Shown one piece after another: positions 11,096 through 23,929 of a stretch of 64,000 bases of DNA. Origin of the DNA: Cinnamomum chago (lineage: Eukaryota; Streptophyta; Magnoliopsida; Laurales; Lauraceae); NCBI GenBank assembly GCA_038049695.1, contig CP142452.1:94495501-94559500 (forward strand). Reading direction: 5' to 3'. The notes beneath the pieces are model-generated. The model had not been told where the DNA came from, did not search any database, and saw only the letters and a list, made by a program, of their open reading frames with translations. The position numbers were made by a program, and so were the translations under genes. The first letter of the stretch is position 1. Each line of letters begins with the position of its first letter.

Positions 11096-14000
11096 AATCA
11101 ATTCCATGAAAACAACAATCAGTTAGATGTCTTTCCCCCCTTCCCCACTATGATTTATTTTTCCTTGCAAAAAAGTTCTACTGATTGATCTGTTGCGAAA
11201 CTAGTGTCAATGATCATTGAATGCCTTGTTCATGATAAAAAAAAAAAGAATAGCTCAATCTGTTTGCTTGGCATGAACTATTATATATATATATAAAGCA
11301 AATTGAATCTGATTATTGAGAAATTAGATTCAATTCCTTCAATTGATTTTGACCGTTGCATTTTCTGTTGGGCATACTCTTAGTAATGGAGGGTCCTCTC
11401 ACCCAAGTGTTAGTTTAATTATTTTTTTTTCATTTTTAAATTAGGGTTCATATCTGCAAAGGTTGGGAAATCTCTGTGTGAGGTCAAGGCCTTCTATTAG
11501 GACCCTACCATGCCCTTTTTTTGGCCAAAAAATATCATAGGGATTGTCCAAAATTCTGACAAAAAAGTTTGTCCAGGTAGCACTACTGTTTTTTCAAACC
11601 AAAAAGTCAACACAATTAGCTTGTTGGTTGGTCACAAGAAACCTTTCAACATGTTTTCTGTTTAGGTTGGACTACAACTATACTTGACCCTGACCCGAAT
11701 ATTATTATCACTATTAAGATATTATTATTGTTGTTGTTGTTGTTATTATTATTTGGGCTAGATAATGTGGGACATCAGCTATTGGGCCCTTTACCCAAAC
11801 CCAATTCAATCAGAACTAAAACCTAGACACAAAAGTGTTTTTTGAGTTGGAGGAGCTCAATTCCAACCCAGTAGGGAGGAGTCCGCTCAAAAGTGATTCG
11901 TCTATCCCTGAGAAATTTTCCAAGGGAATCATCCTGTTGAGTTCTACACTCCAAGTGGGGAAGTTGACATGTTATTCTTTGGTGGGCAGTTGACATGTTA
12001 TTCTTTGGATAAAGAACTCCAAGGATTGCACTTTTTTTTATTCCCTCACTCCTTTATTTAAAAAAAAAGAAAAAAAGAGTTCTTGCTGCAGTATTTTTAT
12101 CACTCTTTGTGCTGGGCCAGTCCATGTTGGGTTGGGCCATCTTGAATTGAAGCATTGCTTGTGCAAGCCTGGCCTGTTTACCCATCAGGGTGATGTTTTG
12201 ACCTAAGTGTCCAGAGGGCGGAGCGGGAGCGAGGGTGGGAGAGGCGAAACGCAAAGTTTTAAAATAATTATATCTCCGGAGCGCCTCCGAAGTGCTTATA
12301 CAACATAGTGCTTGTGGGTTTATAAACAATTAACTAATGGGTACAAAATATCTTATCCATATATTCAAGTATAAAAAATAGAGAAAAAAATAACTTTGCA
12401 ATTTGATCACATAAAATAGACAATAATTAATAATTCAAAAGAACTTTCTTCATTCAAAAGATAAAATATCAAACTTATAGAAAAAGAAAATGCACAAAAA
12501 ACCCAAAAGTATGTACGATTCGCTCTATATTCGGTCGAATCGCACTCTGATAACGGTCGAACCGCGCTCCGAAAATTATCGAACCATGCTCCAAAGAAGG
12601 ATCCGGTCCGAAAGTGCCAATCTGCATTTTCGGAGCGGGATCGAGAGGGCTAAGAGGAGGTTCTGGGCACTAAGGTTTAGACCTTGAAAGTCAGGTCAAT
12701 TTTATAGTCCGTTATGCTAAATGCGTCCTGGACCAGGCCTTTGAGCATATACAGGCCTAGACCGGTCCATTTGACTATTGGGCCAGTAAGTTAGGACATG
12801 TTTAGTCCAATTCATTCTGACCTTGGGATCGGTCAGGTTGTGTGGGCAAATGAGCACCCCTAATCATCTTAGCCACATGATTAGTTGGTTTGCACACGTG
12901 TTTCGAAATGAGTTTTTTCTTTTTATAATTTTTTTCTGGTAAATCTGAGTTTCATATTTAGGTTCGTGTCTTTCCACTCATTTATGCACATCATCTCATT
13001 TATTTATCCTCATAAATGAGGTATGAAAATAGTGTGTAAATGATGTCATTAAAAACCTCTCATTTGCATATATCAATTAGCATGGTTACACACCTCACTA
13101 TTACTAGGGGCGGTATGGGTTGTTGGGATGCCTAGGTGGTTATGTTTCAAACCCTAACAACTACATTGGTTTTTTCTTTCTTTCTTTTGGACTTATGTGC
13201 GATTGAAATTCATGATCTGATTTGTTCTTTTTCTTTATAGGGCTAAGAAACCTTTAAAGATATTTAATCTCATATTTTAAATCTTCATAGATTTTAAGTG
13301 ATTTGTAAAACTATCCAAAAAGCCTTGGCCTGGAGATCTAAACTTCTGCACGTCTACGGGCCTCTAATTCAATATCTGAATTGTTCAATATCTTCATGTT
13401 AATGATACACATAAAAAAAAGTTTAATCTAATATCTTAAATTTTCATGAATTTGAAAATCTTATAAAAAAAAGAACAAAAAAATCCAAAACACATCTAAA
13501 ATAGTTGGATGTACTCGTTAATTTATGTGAAAATGGTGATTTTGACAAACATGGTAATGTGTTTCGTTTGTGGAATATTTGCATATGTAAATGTATTTTC
13601 CTATCCCAATAATAAAAGGCAAACTACCCCCCTCTGAAAATTCCTGAATTGAAGCAGTTAGTAGAAGCCATAATGGAGCATACCTATTGAAAATCTAAGC
13701 TGGTTAAAATTAACGTCCTCACAGTGTATGGAATGCCCTAAAATTTTACTCCAATAGAAGTTGCCTCACCGTAAGATTGACCATATGATGAATAATGTGA
13801 TCTACATAATTTTATCAGTTATTTTTAAAGTCCCAAGTTCATTGGACATTGCTAAGGCAAATGAAATGGTTTTTTCCCCCTTCAAATTAGAGTGTAGACT
13901 ACACCTTTGACCGTGACCCGTCATCCCTATTTCTGAGTTCAAATTTATCATCCAATTTATCATCCCTATTTTGGAGCCTACTTGGGCACACCTTTCATCA

Positions 14001-14337
14001 ATGCAGCTCTTTTGATACTCTATTTAACACATGATCTAGCATCGTGCCCAATTTTACATTTCCTAATCCTTCACCATTCATCGTTGATTAAATCTCAGAA
14101 AAATCAATGATTAAGATGTCATTAACTTTAAGACTGTTAAATCAAGGGCTAGAATAATTTGGTGGGGCTGATTTTTTTTTGTTAATCCCTCTTTCCATCA
14201 AGAGACCTTTCCTTCTCCCATTGATATTATATACAATCCAGGAGCCATATAATGTACTCGCCAGCTATACTACTCCCACTTCTTTTCAACACGCATGACA
14301 AATCATTTAGCACAATGGTATGTAAAGCCATGAATGC
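11096..14337. other. Gene-free stretch with a GC-rich repeat block
   Basis: At 11716-11752 there is a TTA/TTG microsatellite. At 12205-12300 and 12520-12660 lie GC-rich blocks sharing CGGAGCGGGANCGAG in direct orientation, probably parts of a decayed DNA transposon. At 12825-12862 GAGCACCCCTAAT resembles a hAT right end without a visible partner. The rest is AT-rich, with no supported gene. Confidence 0.4.
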
Positions 14338-14343
14338 TTGATC

Positions 14344-16355
14344 TGTTGGAAGTATGTGGGTTTCGTGGATAGATATTCAAAACTTTTGACCCACTTGACT
14401 CAGGGATCAACTATCCATAAAAAGCTACAAAACCCAATTCATGATGCAATCCCTCATTCTCATCAATCATGTACAGCAATATAACCTATCTAGAAGATAG
14501 AAATCAGCAACTACATGCAACAAAATAATCTACAACAAGTAGAGAAGTAGATTATACCTTTGGAGCCCGGTAGTGCTCTAATGGAGGAGAATATAATTAA
14601 CTTGATCAAGAACTCTTCTTGAAGCAATTAGAGATCTCTAAGATTTTGTTGTCTTCCACGCTATGACCCTCTATCAGATCTCTTTTTTCAAGAAGATGAG
14701 CGAGATTTTCAAGAGAAAACCCTACTAGAAACTCTAAGCAAACTAGAAGAGAGAAAGGAAGAGGAGTGATGTGCAACTCTTGCACTTGAGGAGTCTTGGG
14801 CGTGAATACTAGAGTGGGACGTCCAAGGGGTTTTTTCCCTTATTTATAGCCTACAAAACTCCTCTTAAGATTCTCTTACTAATTGCATTAGAAGTTACAC
14901 TTCTATACAAATTAGTAGCTTACTATTACCACTATTAGAAGTCTCACTTCAAATAGAAATAGTAACTTTCTAATTCATTCCTTTTAGAGTTCAAGTAGAA
15001 TTAGTAACTTTCTAATTCTTGGGTTAGCGTGGAGACCACTAGGGATTCCTTAGAAAGCTGGCTCCAACTGGGACTCGCAACCCCACATCTCATGTGCAAT
15101 CCGGGCCCACAGTTAATTGCAAATAACACCACTATATAAATGCAAATGCACTCCAGTCTTATGAATAAATTACAATGAAGACCCTAAACTTCTCAATTAC
15201 CACAAGTAGACCCCTCTATCATTATCCATGGATCAATTGGAAGAAATCTGTCTCATCCAATCTTAGATCGACATCTTATTATCCTTGAGCCCCAATTAAT
15301 CACAGTGATCATTAGTATCATCCAATTAACTCTTAATCGAGATGAGTGCGTACTTACTAATGATAGATCCATTAATTGGTACAAGGGGATAATATAGATA
15401 GATTCCATCTTGATCATTGGATGTTCACACAGTCCTACTATCATGTACACAAGACACCGAGGTAGTGACCTATAATTGGCCCCACTCATTAGTGACTCAA
15501 AGCAAATGAATAGACAAAAAGTTGAGTTCATCAAAGTCTCAGGATTGAGAATCTATTGTTAGGGAATTATGAGAGCAGACCTTAAAATTGAGACAATAAT
15601 CATAAGGTGCTTTTCATGATCCTTAAATACATCCAATGTACCAGCACTGTGATCCAGAATCTTACATTCTGATGATCGAGACAAATCACACTATCTCATA
15701 GTGATCAAAGTGCTGCAACCTTATCAGATGAGATGCCTAGTCCCATCAATGGTTGTGAAAATATTTTTAAGTATTAGATTTGTAACACATATTTCCCATT
15801 TGTGGATCTCATCCATATACATATATCACATCTAATATACTAATGGGACCCGGTTCATCTAATGAACCATTATGTCATGTATTGGTCATGTGCGTTAAGT
15901 AATAAAATATCATTCATCTCATGAAAGGAAAGCACGATTTCATTGATAAATAAAGAAATTAATCAATTTATTACATCAACTTATGGATTGAGTCCATACA
16001 ATCTAATGTGATCTTGTTACTGGAAATGTACATTTGACCATAGATATAATTGATGGGTACGACTAGAATCAATAGAGCGAAGGACTAGTTGGTGATGAAA
16101 TTAATCATTTGCCTAGAGATGAACGCAATGCTCCAAATTGATACTTGAAATCATAAATGCTACACCGGGAGAGTGACATTGAATACTATTCTTGAGTAAA
16201 CAGAGGTAACAGTCCATATGAGGTTCTACTTTGTAATGGAACTTTCACATCCATAGTTAATCAAGTTAAGAAATATTGCATCTTTCAGTTATCATTTATT
16301 CCTAGTTATTTCTAACTGAATCATAATTCTGCAGAATTCTTATCCAAGGTTCTCA
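14344..16355 (-). mobile_element. Candidate solo LTR (about 2.0 kb)
   Basis: Begins TGTTGGAAG and ends TTCTCA, flanked by TTGATC on both sides (14338-14343 and 16356-16361). Six bases is one more than usual, so chance is possible. On the minus strand, GGCTATAAATAAGGG near 14850 is followed by a CT-rich leader and GCTCCAAAG|GTATAATC near 14560, a promoter-leader-donor layout like LTR elements. No internal retroelement genes are present. Family not identified. Confidence 0.4.
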
Positions 16356-16361
16356 TTGATC

Positions 16362-17187
16362 AATTCTTTTGATTTGATTTGCTAAGGTACTACTGTGAAA
16401 ACAGAGCATAATGGTTATAGGTAATTCAACAAAACAGATTTGGAGTTGTGCAGATTTCTTTTCTACGAGAGCAAGAGGATCAAAACTGCAAAACAAAAAA
16501 TGAAACATCATTGTATACTTTCATCATCTAAATAATCTAATCTAATATGATTGCCCTTTTCATTACTGATCCCTATTCAACCTCATAATTATGGTTGCAT
16601 AGCTTTTAATCCTATATGTAGTTCCAACCAATAACCTTTATAGCATAATACCTTTTATTTCTACCAATGGCCTTTATTGGCTGTATCAGTGGTAGTAATC
16701 CGTACATCTCAGGTGCAGTTCAAACGTCGAACCATTCAAACTGTTCAAATTAGCCTGTTTTTTGAAGAACTGGCCAATGAGTAAAATTTGACAAAACAAA
16801 ATGATGAACCAAGATTTAAAAATTAAGATTATTGTTATTATTAGTTACATTTTTTGAACTATGATATTCAAATTGTAAAATTTTTTGTTTGATGGCGAAT
16901 GGTTATTTTCAAAATCTTATAATTTACTTTATTTTCAACATAATTTTAATTTACATAATTATGAAGTCATGCTGATCTCCAAGTTCAGCCAATCTAAGAG
17001 CTAGGGGTAGCCGTTCGTTGGGTACCCCGTTTTTCACTTAACAACCGAAGTCAACCTTGGGTTTTCTCCGTATGTGAGCTGGCTTCTCTCTCCATTATTA
17101 TGATCTTTCATGTGTCTAGTAAGAAAAAAAATCAAACAAAGAAACCACTGGTGCAACCAAGTATCACCGAACCTTAGCCTGGCGAGA
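16362..17187. other. Gene-free stretch
   Basis: AT-rich DNA in which no gene or structured repeat was recognised. Confidence 0.5.
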
Positions 17188-17366
17188 TTTTTTTTTTTTT
17201 TTTTAACGCAGGGTTCCCAACCTTTCGGACCAGAATGATCCCTATGGGCCCAGGAGAGAAAACTGGGTACATTTATCTTTGGCCCCAGTGTGGTAGTGCA
17301 GTTTCAAACACACAAACTCCGAATGTAAACCGTGGTCCTAGGCCAATTGAGCCACCCCTCGGGGTC
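17188..17366 (-). mobile_element. tRNA-derived SINE, family 1, copy 1 (diverged)
   Basis: The minus strand starts near 17366 with CCCCGAGGGGTGGCTCAATTGG (an A-box-like region). It shares GGACCACGGTT, TTTCTCTCC(T/G)GGGCCC and GGGAACCC(T/A) blocks with the copy at 58937-59174, and ends in an A tail (T17 on the plus strand). The flanking duplication is not clear. Confidence 0.7.
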
Positions 17367-20300
17367 CGTGATTTAAAGCATGCTTTTATGCCCATGTACC
17401 ATACCCATATACCATTCTCCCAAGGAAACATATATATTTAAATGGTAAAATAACATTTACATTTTACAGACAGAGAGGGAGAAAATGGGAATGTCCTGTC
17501 TTTATAGCAGGGTAGCTTGCCCTTTTAATGGAAGCAACAGAAAATCACAGCCCAACACAGTAAAACAAAAGGAGAAATGCCAGATTCGAAGATTTAGTAT
17601 GGGGACTGGAAGAGTCAGTTTGGGAACAGGCTAAACACATTCATTCATTATTTATGATTGTATACCCCATGAGACCTTCATTTATATCTATTCCTTTCCC
17701 TTCATTTTTGAAGGTAGTAAGTATGTGGTAGCAGAGAATAGGAACAGATGCAAAGGGAGAGGAAAGGAAATGTACAGTCCACGCGGCAATAATAATGAGA
17801 ATGAATGTGAGAGAGAGAGAGATTTGAAATGCAGGTATATCCGACCCAATTGCTCTAACTGCCCATTGCATCTCAATGAGATTGCATGTGGGCTACAAAG
17901 TTCTCTATCGATTGATATTTGATGGGACTACATCTCTCGTGATTTTATTTATGTATTTCGTTTGTAAGACCATGACAATAATTGAAGGACAAGTGATGCA
18001 GGTGGGGTTACTGATATATTTGATATTTATGAATGGGCCTTGATCAGGGGATGTCTTGCAAGGAACACCTCGAGCCCCTCGAGTCATGGGATCCAAAAAT
18101 CTGGATGTGATCCACCTATATTTAAATTTTCAACTTCACCTCATTGTTTTAACCCCTTCATTTATAACCCTCATTTGAATCAGTGTGAAAAAACATGGGA
18201 TCAATAACATTCCAAAAAAGGCAATAGTATGATCATGGGAGACCCTTAGATGAGCACCACTGGATGTCTTACGCAATTTAAGAAATCTAACCTGAATATC
18301 ATCCATTTAGATGTTTAGATGTTTCTAGCTGACTAAAAAAAAATTCAATTTACTGATTTCGTTTTTACATTCTATTTAGATGGCTTACAAATATTTGATA
18401 ATCCTTAATTTTTTTCTAAATAGTTATCTAAATAAAATCCTTTTTTTTTCCCTAATAGTGGGCCACACTTGTATGCCAACTGCCACACATCAATATGTCA
18501 GAACTCACAACCCAGAAGAAGTCCGTGAACATGCTAGGAGGACTCTGCTTTTGACCTTCCTCTCTTTCCTTTTTTGTTTCTTTTGTGGCGTGCAATGACC
18601 TTTCCATCAAACTTGCCAACTAGTCAAAGTGTGTATTAATCCTTAGTTAATACATCATGGTGGTTGGTCCGTGGAGATGATGACCTTGCCTTATTTATCG
18701 ATTATATATATTACATGTGGTGTGTAAGCTGTGTGAATTAAATCCAAAATTGCCATGCATGAGTTTGAGCCCAAATTACAGAAATCAGAGCTTAAGTCCC
18801 TACACAAGTGAAATATTTAAGTATACTTTTGGCACCCATGACACACATAAGTAAGTTGTAATATGTACACCTTTTTTCCATGCACACTGTGCACACATCA
18901 TAGTAGGTACCATCTGATCATATATATGAATGGACCACACATAAAGACCCCACTGACCCAACAGGCAGTTGGACCTTAGCTTTGCACCCATCTAAATGGA
19001 CTCAACTTTGGATTTGACTGCGCACCCATTTTTAAAAGTGAGAATTTGAGGGGCCGTTGACCAAGGGTTTAGGAAGATCACGTGAGCCCCCATTATCGTA
19101 AACTAGCAGGGCCAACCCAAATCTTCCCATCGCCCAGTCCCATTTATAGGTGGGCCCCACAGCAAGCTGCACACTGAGAGGTCCATGTGCACTGTGCATA
19201 CAGGATCAGGCCCATATAAATGTCATTTTTTATATAAAATATTAGAATAATGTATATCTGATGTTGAGTATTTGGGCCCAACGAGGCACTTGAAGACTGG
19301 TCCCAAGCCCTAACCCAAGCCCAAAGAAGCCAGAAAGCCTGTCTAAATTGGGTTTTCGCGTAGGTCGGAATGTGTGGGCTTGGAGATTGACTCAATCTTG
19401 TAAGTCGAGGCCCAAAAACAAAGCAGGTGGACTAGGCCAGTAGTTGGCATGTATTAGAGTTGACCATAATCAAGACTTTTGATCTCCTTGCTAAAGATTA
19501 CTTTTCTTCAAACTGTTAAACAAGGCCCACCAATCACCAATTCAAATCCCAACAGCCCTTGGCATGGATGAAGTGGCATCCATTCCAACCCGACTACATC
19601 GATCTGCCCATTATTCATTGTTCGATTGAATTACAAATATACTAAGGTTATAAACTTAATAAGCTTTTAAATTATAAGATCATTTGATAGGATTATCTCA
19701 TTGGAATTATATTTGGTCCATGCCCATTCCACACTAAACACTCCCCATCCTTTCTACACCTTGTTTGACATGCATCTAGAGGTGGACCCAGGGGGCATAT
19801 GGTCAGTTGGGATCCATTCACTGATAATGCTGAAATACTTTTAAAAATACCTTGTCACCTTTTTTTAACTTAATTTATCATAAAAAATGATTGGATCTTT
19901 AACCAAAAAAATTATAAAGAAATATGATTTTATTGCAATAACATTATGATATATCACATTTAATGTTGGTGGATAGATCCTTCAACGAGAGAGTTTTGGT
20001 TGATGAGTTTGGTCCACTCAAATAGTTATAACAATTGATTGAATTGATCCTGGTTTGAATAGGCAATGCTAGAGACCCCACATTGTAATTGTCAATTTAG
20101 TGCCATTTAATTAGACTGCAGGGGTGTTAGTCTGTTTGACCCATTGCAATTTGATGCCATTGGCCTGCATACTGGCACCGGATGGTTAATATCTCAGTAC
20201 GAAATGGTTTGTTTAACGGGTACATAGGACTATAGGAGACTTGGAGGTGTGTAACATGCATCAATTCGGATGCTTTATTTTCACCTTGAATAAGGTGGGC

Positions 20301-22909
20301 ATAATGTCATTGGTCCCAAGGGGCCATTTACACATGGGATTGAATTCTTGCGTTCTCATAAATTGAGTTGTGTACAAGAGACTTTTTTTTTTTTTTTTAA
20401 ACTTTGTAATAATCAAATTATAGTTTCGAAATCAGATACGATTATAGGTAAACTGAGTGAGTTCCAATGATCTAAATGGGTCACAAATGTTGAAATAGCA
20501 TGTTGGGATCCCCCACAGTCATAATAGGAGTTTTCTTAAGAGTCAACTGATAAGGAATCGTGTGGCATTGAGTTGGGGTCCATTGTCAAATGTGGGATAC
20601 ATGAAACTCATTATCGATCATTTCTATCTTATCAAAATAACAATGTGTATGGTCATGTTAGCCTTTAATTTAATTGCCATACATAGGATGGTCATCTGCA
20701 GAGATGGCAATGGTTTGGGTTATAAAGGGGACCTATCCCAATCCACTCCAATTTGGGGTGGGATTGGTTGTGATTTTTGGGTTTCAGAGCAGCTATAAAT
20801 TTATTAATTTTTTACTTTTCATTACACATGATTTCGTATAAATGTTGTAAAACATCTAGCCAGTTTACAACAATAAAAGTTTTTTTCGTAGTTTGTGTGG
20901 TTGCTTTTACTTGAGGAAATGCATAAAAAGGAGCTAATTCAATTTTGCAATTACGTGGAAAAGTGTTTCATGGGCGATTTTTTTTTTTTTTTTTCCTCCA
21001 TGTGAAAGGAAATGGACTATGAAACCAATTTTTGGTTGACTAGCACAAACTTGTCTTAGAGATATGAAGTGAGGATATCATTTTTTAACTCATGAAGTGC
21101 AGTTGGCAGAGGGTATCTTAAAAAATTTTAAGTGAGGATAATAGATTGCACAAGGTCTTTATTTTGGCTAAAGGAGTATTCTTTGTAATAATCACAATGG
21201 CCGTGTAGAAATGGATAGGTAGCTCACACAAGCCCTCTAATGCAATCTCCTGGGAAAGTTTTATGATGAGGACAATTTCAACCTCAGGTTCAGCTCGATT
21301 CAGTAATAGACCTGAGCCGGTTTTTTTTTTTTTTTATCCTTCTGAATGCGCAGTTTCTCAATTAATCTCCAGTTCATCCAAAATTAAGTTCAATATATTG
21401 CTAACTTGCATGCATTAAATTCATGCCAACATCCATAATCAGGAAAATCCAAAATCAGGACCAATTAATCTGAGAACTTGGCCTCATTGACTTGCTGTGC
21501 TATGTGGAAACCAATCAAACCTTCTGAAGATTATTCAATCCACAATTGATTAACACGTCTAGTGAGTCCACATTGAGAAAGGAAAGCAGCAGTTCTGGCG
21601 GCAATCATCTAAGGAACAGTCACGCCATTTTGGAGCATAGTTTGTAAGACTCACCTACAAGTATGACAATTAGGACAGCTAAGAGTCTTAAAAGGTCTCC
21701 TTATAACTTGTCTAAATAATAAAAATTGGAAACCATCTGATGGAGAGAGATAGAAGGGGGGTTGGTAACTTTTTCACTGTGACTTAATTGCTAGAAGACA
21801 TGTAGTTCAAAAAGCTTATTCTCTCTTGCCCACTCCCTAACTGGCTTCTAATATCTGGCTTCTAATATCTCCAACAGGGGGAGAGGGGTTGCAGGGCAGG
21901 GTACATGTTGTGAAGGGCTTAGACACATCAAACAAGGGGTGCAGGAGGAGCCCACACGCTTGAGGTACCAAAATTCATATTATATTTCATGGCTTGAGGT
22001 ATCATTGAGGTATCATCAAGATGGCCATTACATCATGGTGTGATTTATTGTATCGGTACAATCAAATGTTTACCTAACAGAGTAACATAAAATTATTGAA
22101 ATCTATACCAACCTCTCTATTCATGATATGAATTCTCCTACCTGTGATACAATTATGAATTAAATAAAATGAGAGTACTGTGTAAAAACACTTGATATGG
22201 GTCCACCATAAACTTTGACGCCATGCCAGCCATTGACTTCTATGCAGCAAGTAGGTTAAATTTATAGTGGGAATTTCATTCACAAATCACAGGTAAACTA
22301 AGAACTTAATTATTATCATTTTTGTTACTAAGTATTTTTTAGTGATTAATTGCTCATATGATATCGGCTCTTGCTTCTTTTTTGAAGGTAAACCCGAGAA
22401 TACCACATAGGGCAAAGAAATTATACATCTTTACTGTGTGATTCCGATTCACACCCTCTAAAAACATTGCGTTTTATGAAAGTAAGATGACATTCAATGA
22501 TCTTAATCAATTAACACGTGCAATCCACTTAAGGAGATGTGAACTTTATGTGCAAACCATTTACGTACACACTGTGCAGTTTTATTGGGTGCAGTAGAAG
22601 TAATAGAAGGGAGAAGTAAAAAAACCAACCATTGCATCTTTATTTCTTGGCCATGAAAAACTAACCATGGTAACAATTTGGAATGGGGTAACAAACATCA
22701 ATGGTGCTGATCTTTGTCAGTCACTTTGAAAAACAGGGGATACTTTATTAGGAGGTTTCCACAACTAGTTATTGCATGAGGTGTATAATACAAAAAGAAA
22801 AAAAAAAAAAAAAAACTCTACCGACAAATACATTCCTAATCCATAAAATATGTGTTGTGTTTGTGGATTAGACGTCTAAACAATGGTAAAACTTGTTAAT
22901 ATTGCCATT
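17367..22909. other. Long gene-free stretch
   Basis: About 5.5 kb with no supported gene. The short open frames here (for example 17641-17922, 18380-18598, 20562-20798, 22074-22283) lack domains. CAGAGATGGCAATGG near 20699 resembles a lone hAT end. Poly-T/A tracts occur at 20383, 20980 and 21320. Confidence 0.5.
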
Positions 22910-22914
22910 ATTTG

Positions 22915-23345
22915 TGTTAGAAAATAAATAACAAAAGATGCAATCAAACCACACAAAGAATACACAAATTTATGAGGTTCCCTCGATCTTGAGGTACGTC
23001 CACAAATCACACCGATTCCACCATACTCAAAGGCAGAAGATGAAAATACAAGATACAAGATCTTTGACGGCTACGCTAGGGTTACAAATAGTGCAGGGTA
23101 ATATTATAAATATACCCTTTCATGGTTCGGGTCGGGGGCTCTGCCTCGAACCCCTATGCAGGGGGCGTGCTGTCCCCCTACGACCCCCCAGCCAACTCAC
23201 CACGGAGTTAGACCCGTGACAGTTGACCTGAATTAACTGTTTGATCGGGGTGAAATCAAACTCCACGCATAATAATTTGAACACTGATAAGTTTACCATA
23301 TTAAAACTAAAAAAGCCTCCATCTGGAGGGTCACAATGTCCCTGC
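22915..23345 (-). mobile_element. LTR-type fragment
   Basis: Begins TGTTAGAAAATAAATAAC. On the minus strand there is a TATA-like GGGTATATTTATAATATTACC (about 23125-23095), then a leader containing GTGGACGTACCTCAAG and AACCTCATAAATTTGTG. That layout is typical of copia-type LTR R-U5 ends. A GC-rich block with GCAGGGGGCGTGC precedes the TATA. The other end is not resolved and no duplication was matched. Confidence 0.5.
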
Positions 23346-23504
23346 AACCTCATCAGTCGTTTGTTTTCTATACAATGAGGAGATTGGGGCTCGACTTAAT
23401 GCTTTAATGTCCACAAATTCTCCTAAAATTGCTATCTTCCAATTCCTACTTCACATGTACTGGTAACAATAAGAGCTTATGTACCATTGAAAAAAAACAA
23501 TATA

Positions 23505-23518
23505 TATATATATATATT
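23505..23518. repeat. (AT)n microsatellite between two copies of TAAGAGCTTATG
   Basis: TAAGAGCTTATG occurs at about 23469 and 23518, on either side of an A-run and an (AT)n tract. It is a small local duplication with no gene around it. Confidence 0.5.
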
Positions 23519-23649
23519 AAGAGCTTATGACATAGTAGAAGGTGCTGGCTACTGCAGCCCTGAGGCTGTGATTTCTTTTTTATTTTCTACATAGAGAACT
23601 CAGTCGCACACTTTCAGGGATACACCCATGTCCCTTTAGCAGTTGAGCT

Positions 23650-23790
23650 ATAACAAGAGATGAGTGATAGAGAAGACAGATATGAAAGGTTGTGATTGTT
23701 GAATATCTTTAAGATCTCCAAGATATTAACCTTAATGTTGTGATTACTGTGATTGAGATGTAGTATTGAAAGTTTTCATAGTATTAGCGC
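23650..23790 (+). repeat. Dispersed direct repeat, left copy
   Basis: Shares GTGATTGTTGAAT, CAAGATATTA and TTGAGATGTAGT in the same order with 26750-26880. The pair brackets copy B in direct orientation but is diverged, so it is not B's target duplication. Confidence 0.55.
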
Positions 23791-23929
23791 CATAGTTAGT
23801 AATGATCTTGCAATCAAGCCGGCCACGACCTTGCCTCGTGTTGCTTCCACCATAATATTCTCATCATCTTCCTTCTGTCACCCCCAAAACCTTTTCTTTT
23901 TTTATTAGCAGATTTTTCCCAAAAGAAAA

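Noticed and set aside
20697-20790. hAT element starting CAGAGATGGCAATGG
   Set aside because: No inverted partner or 8-bp duplication was found nearby.
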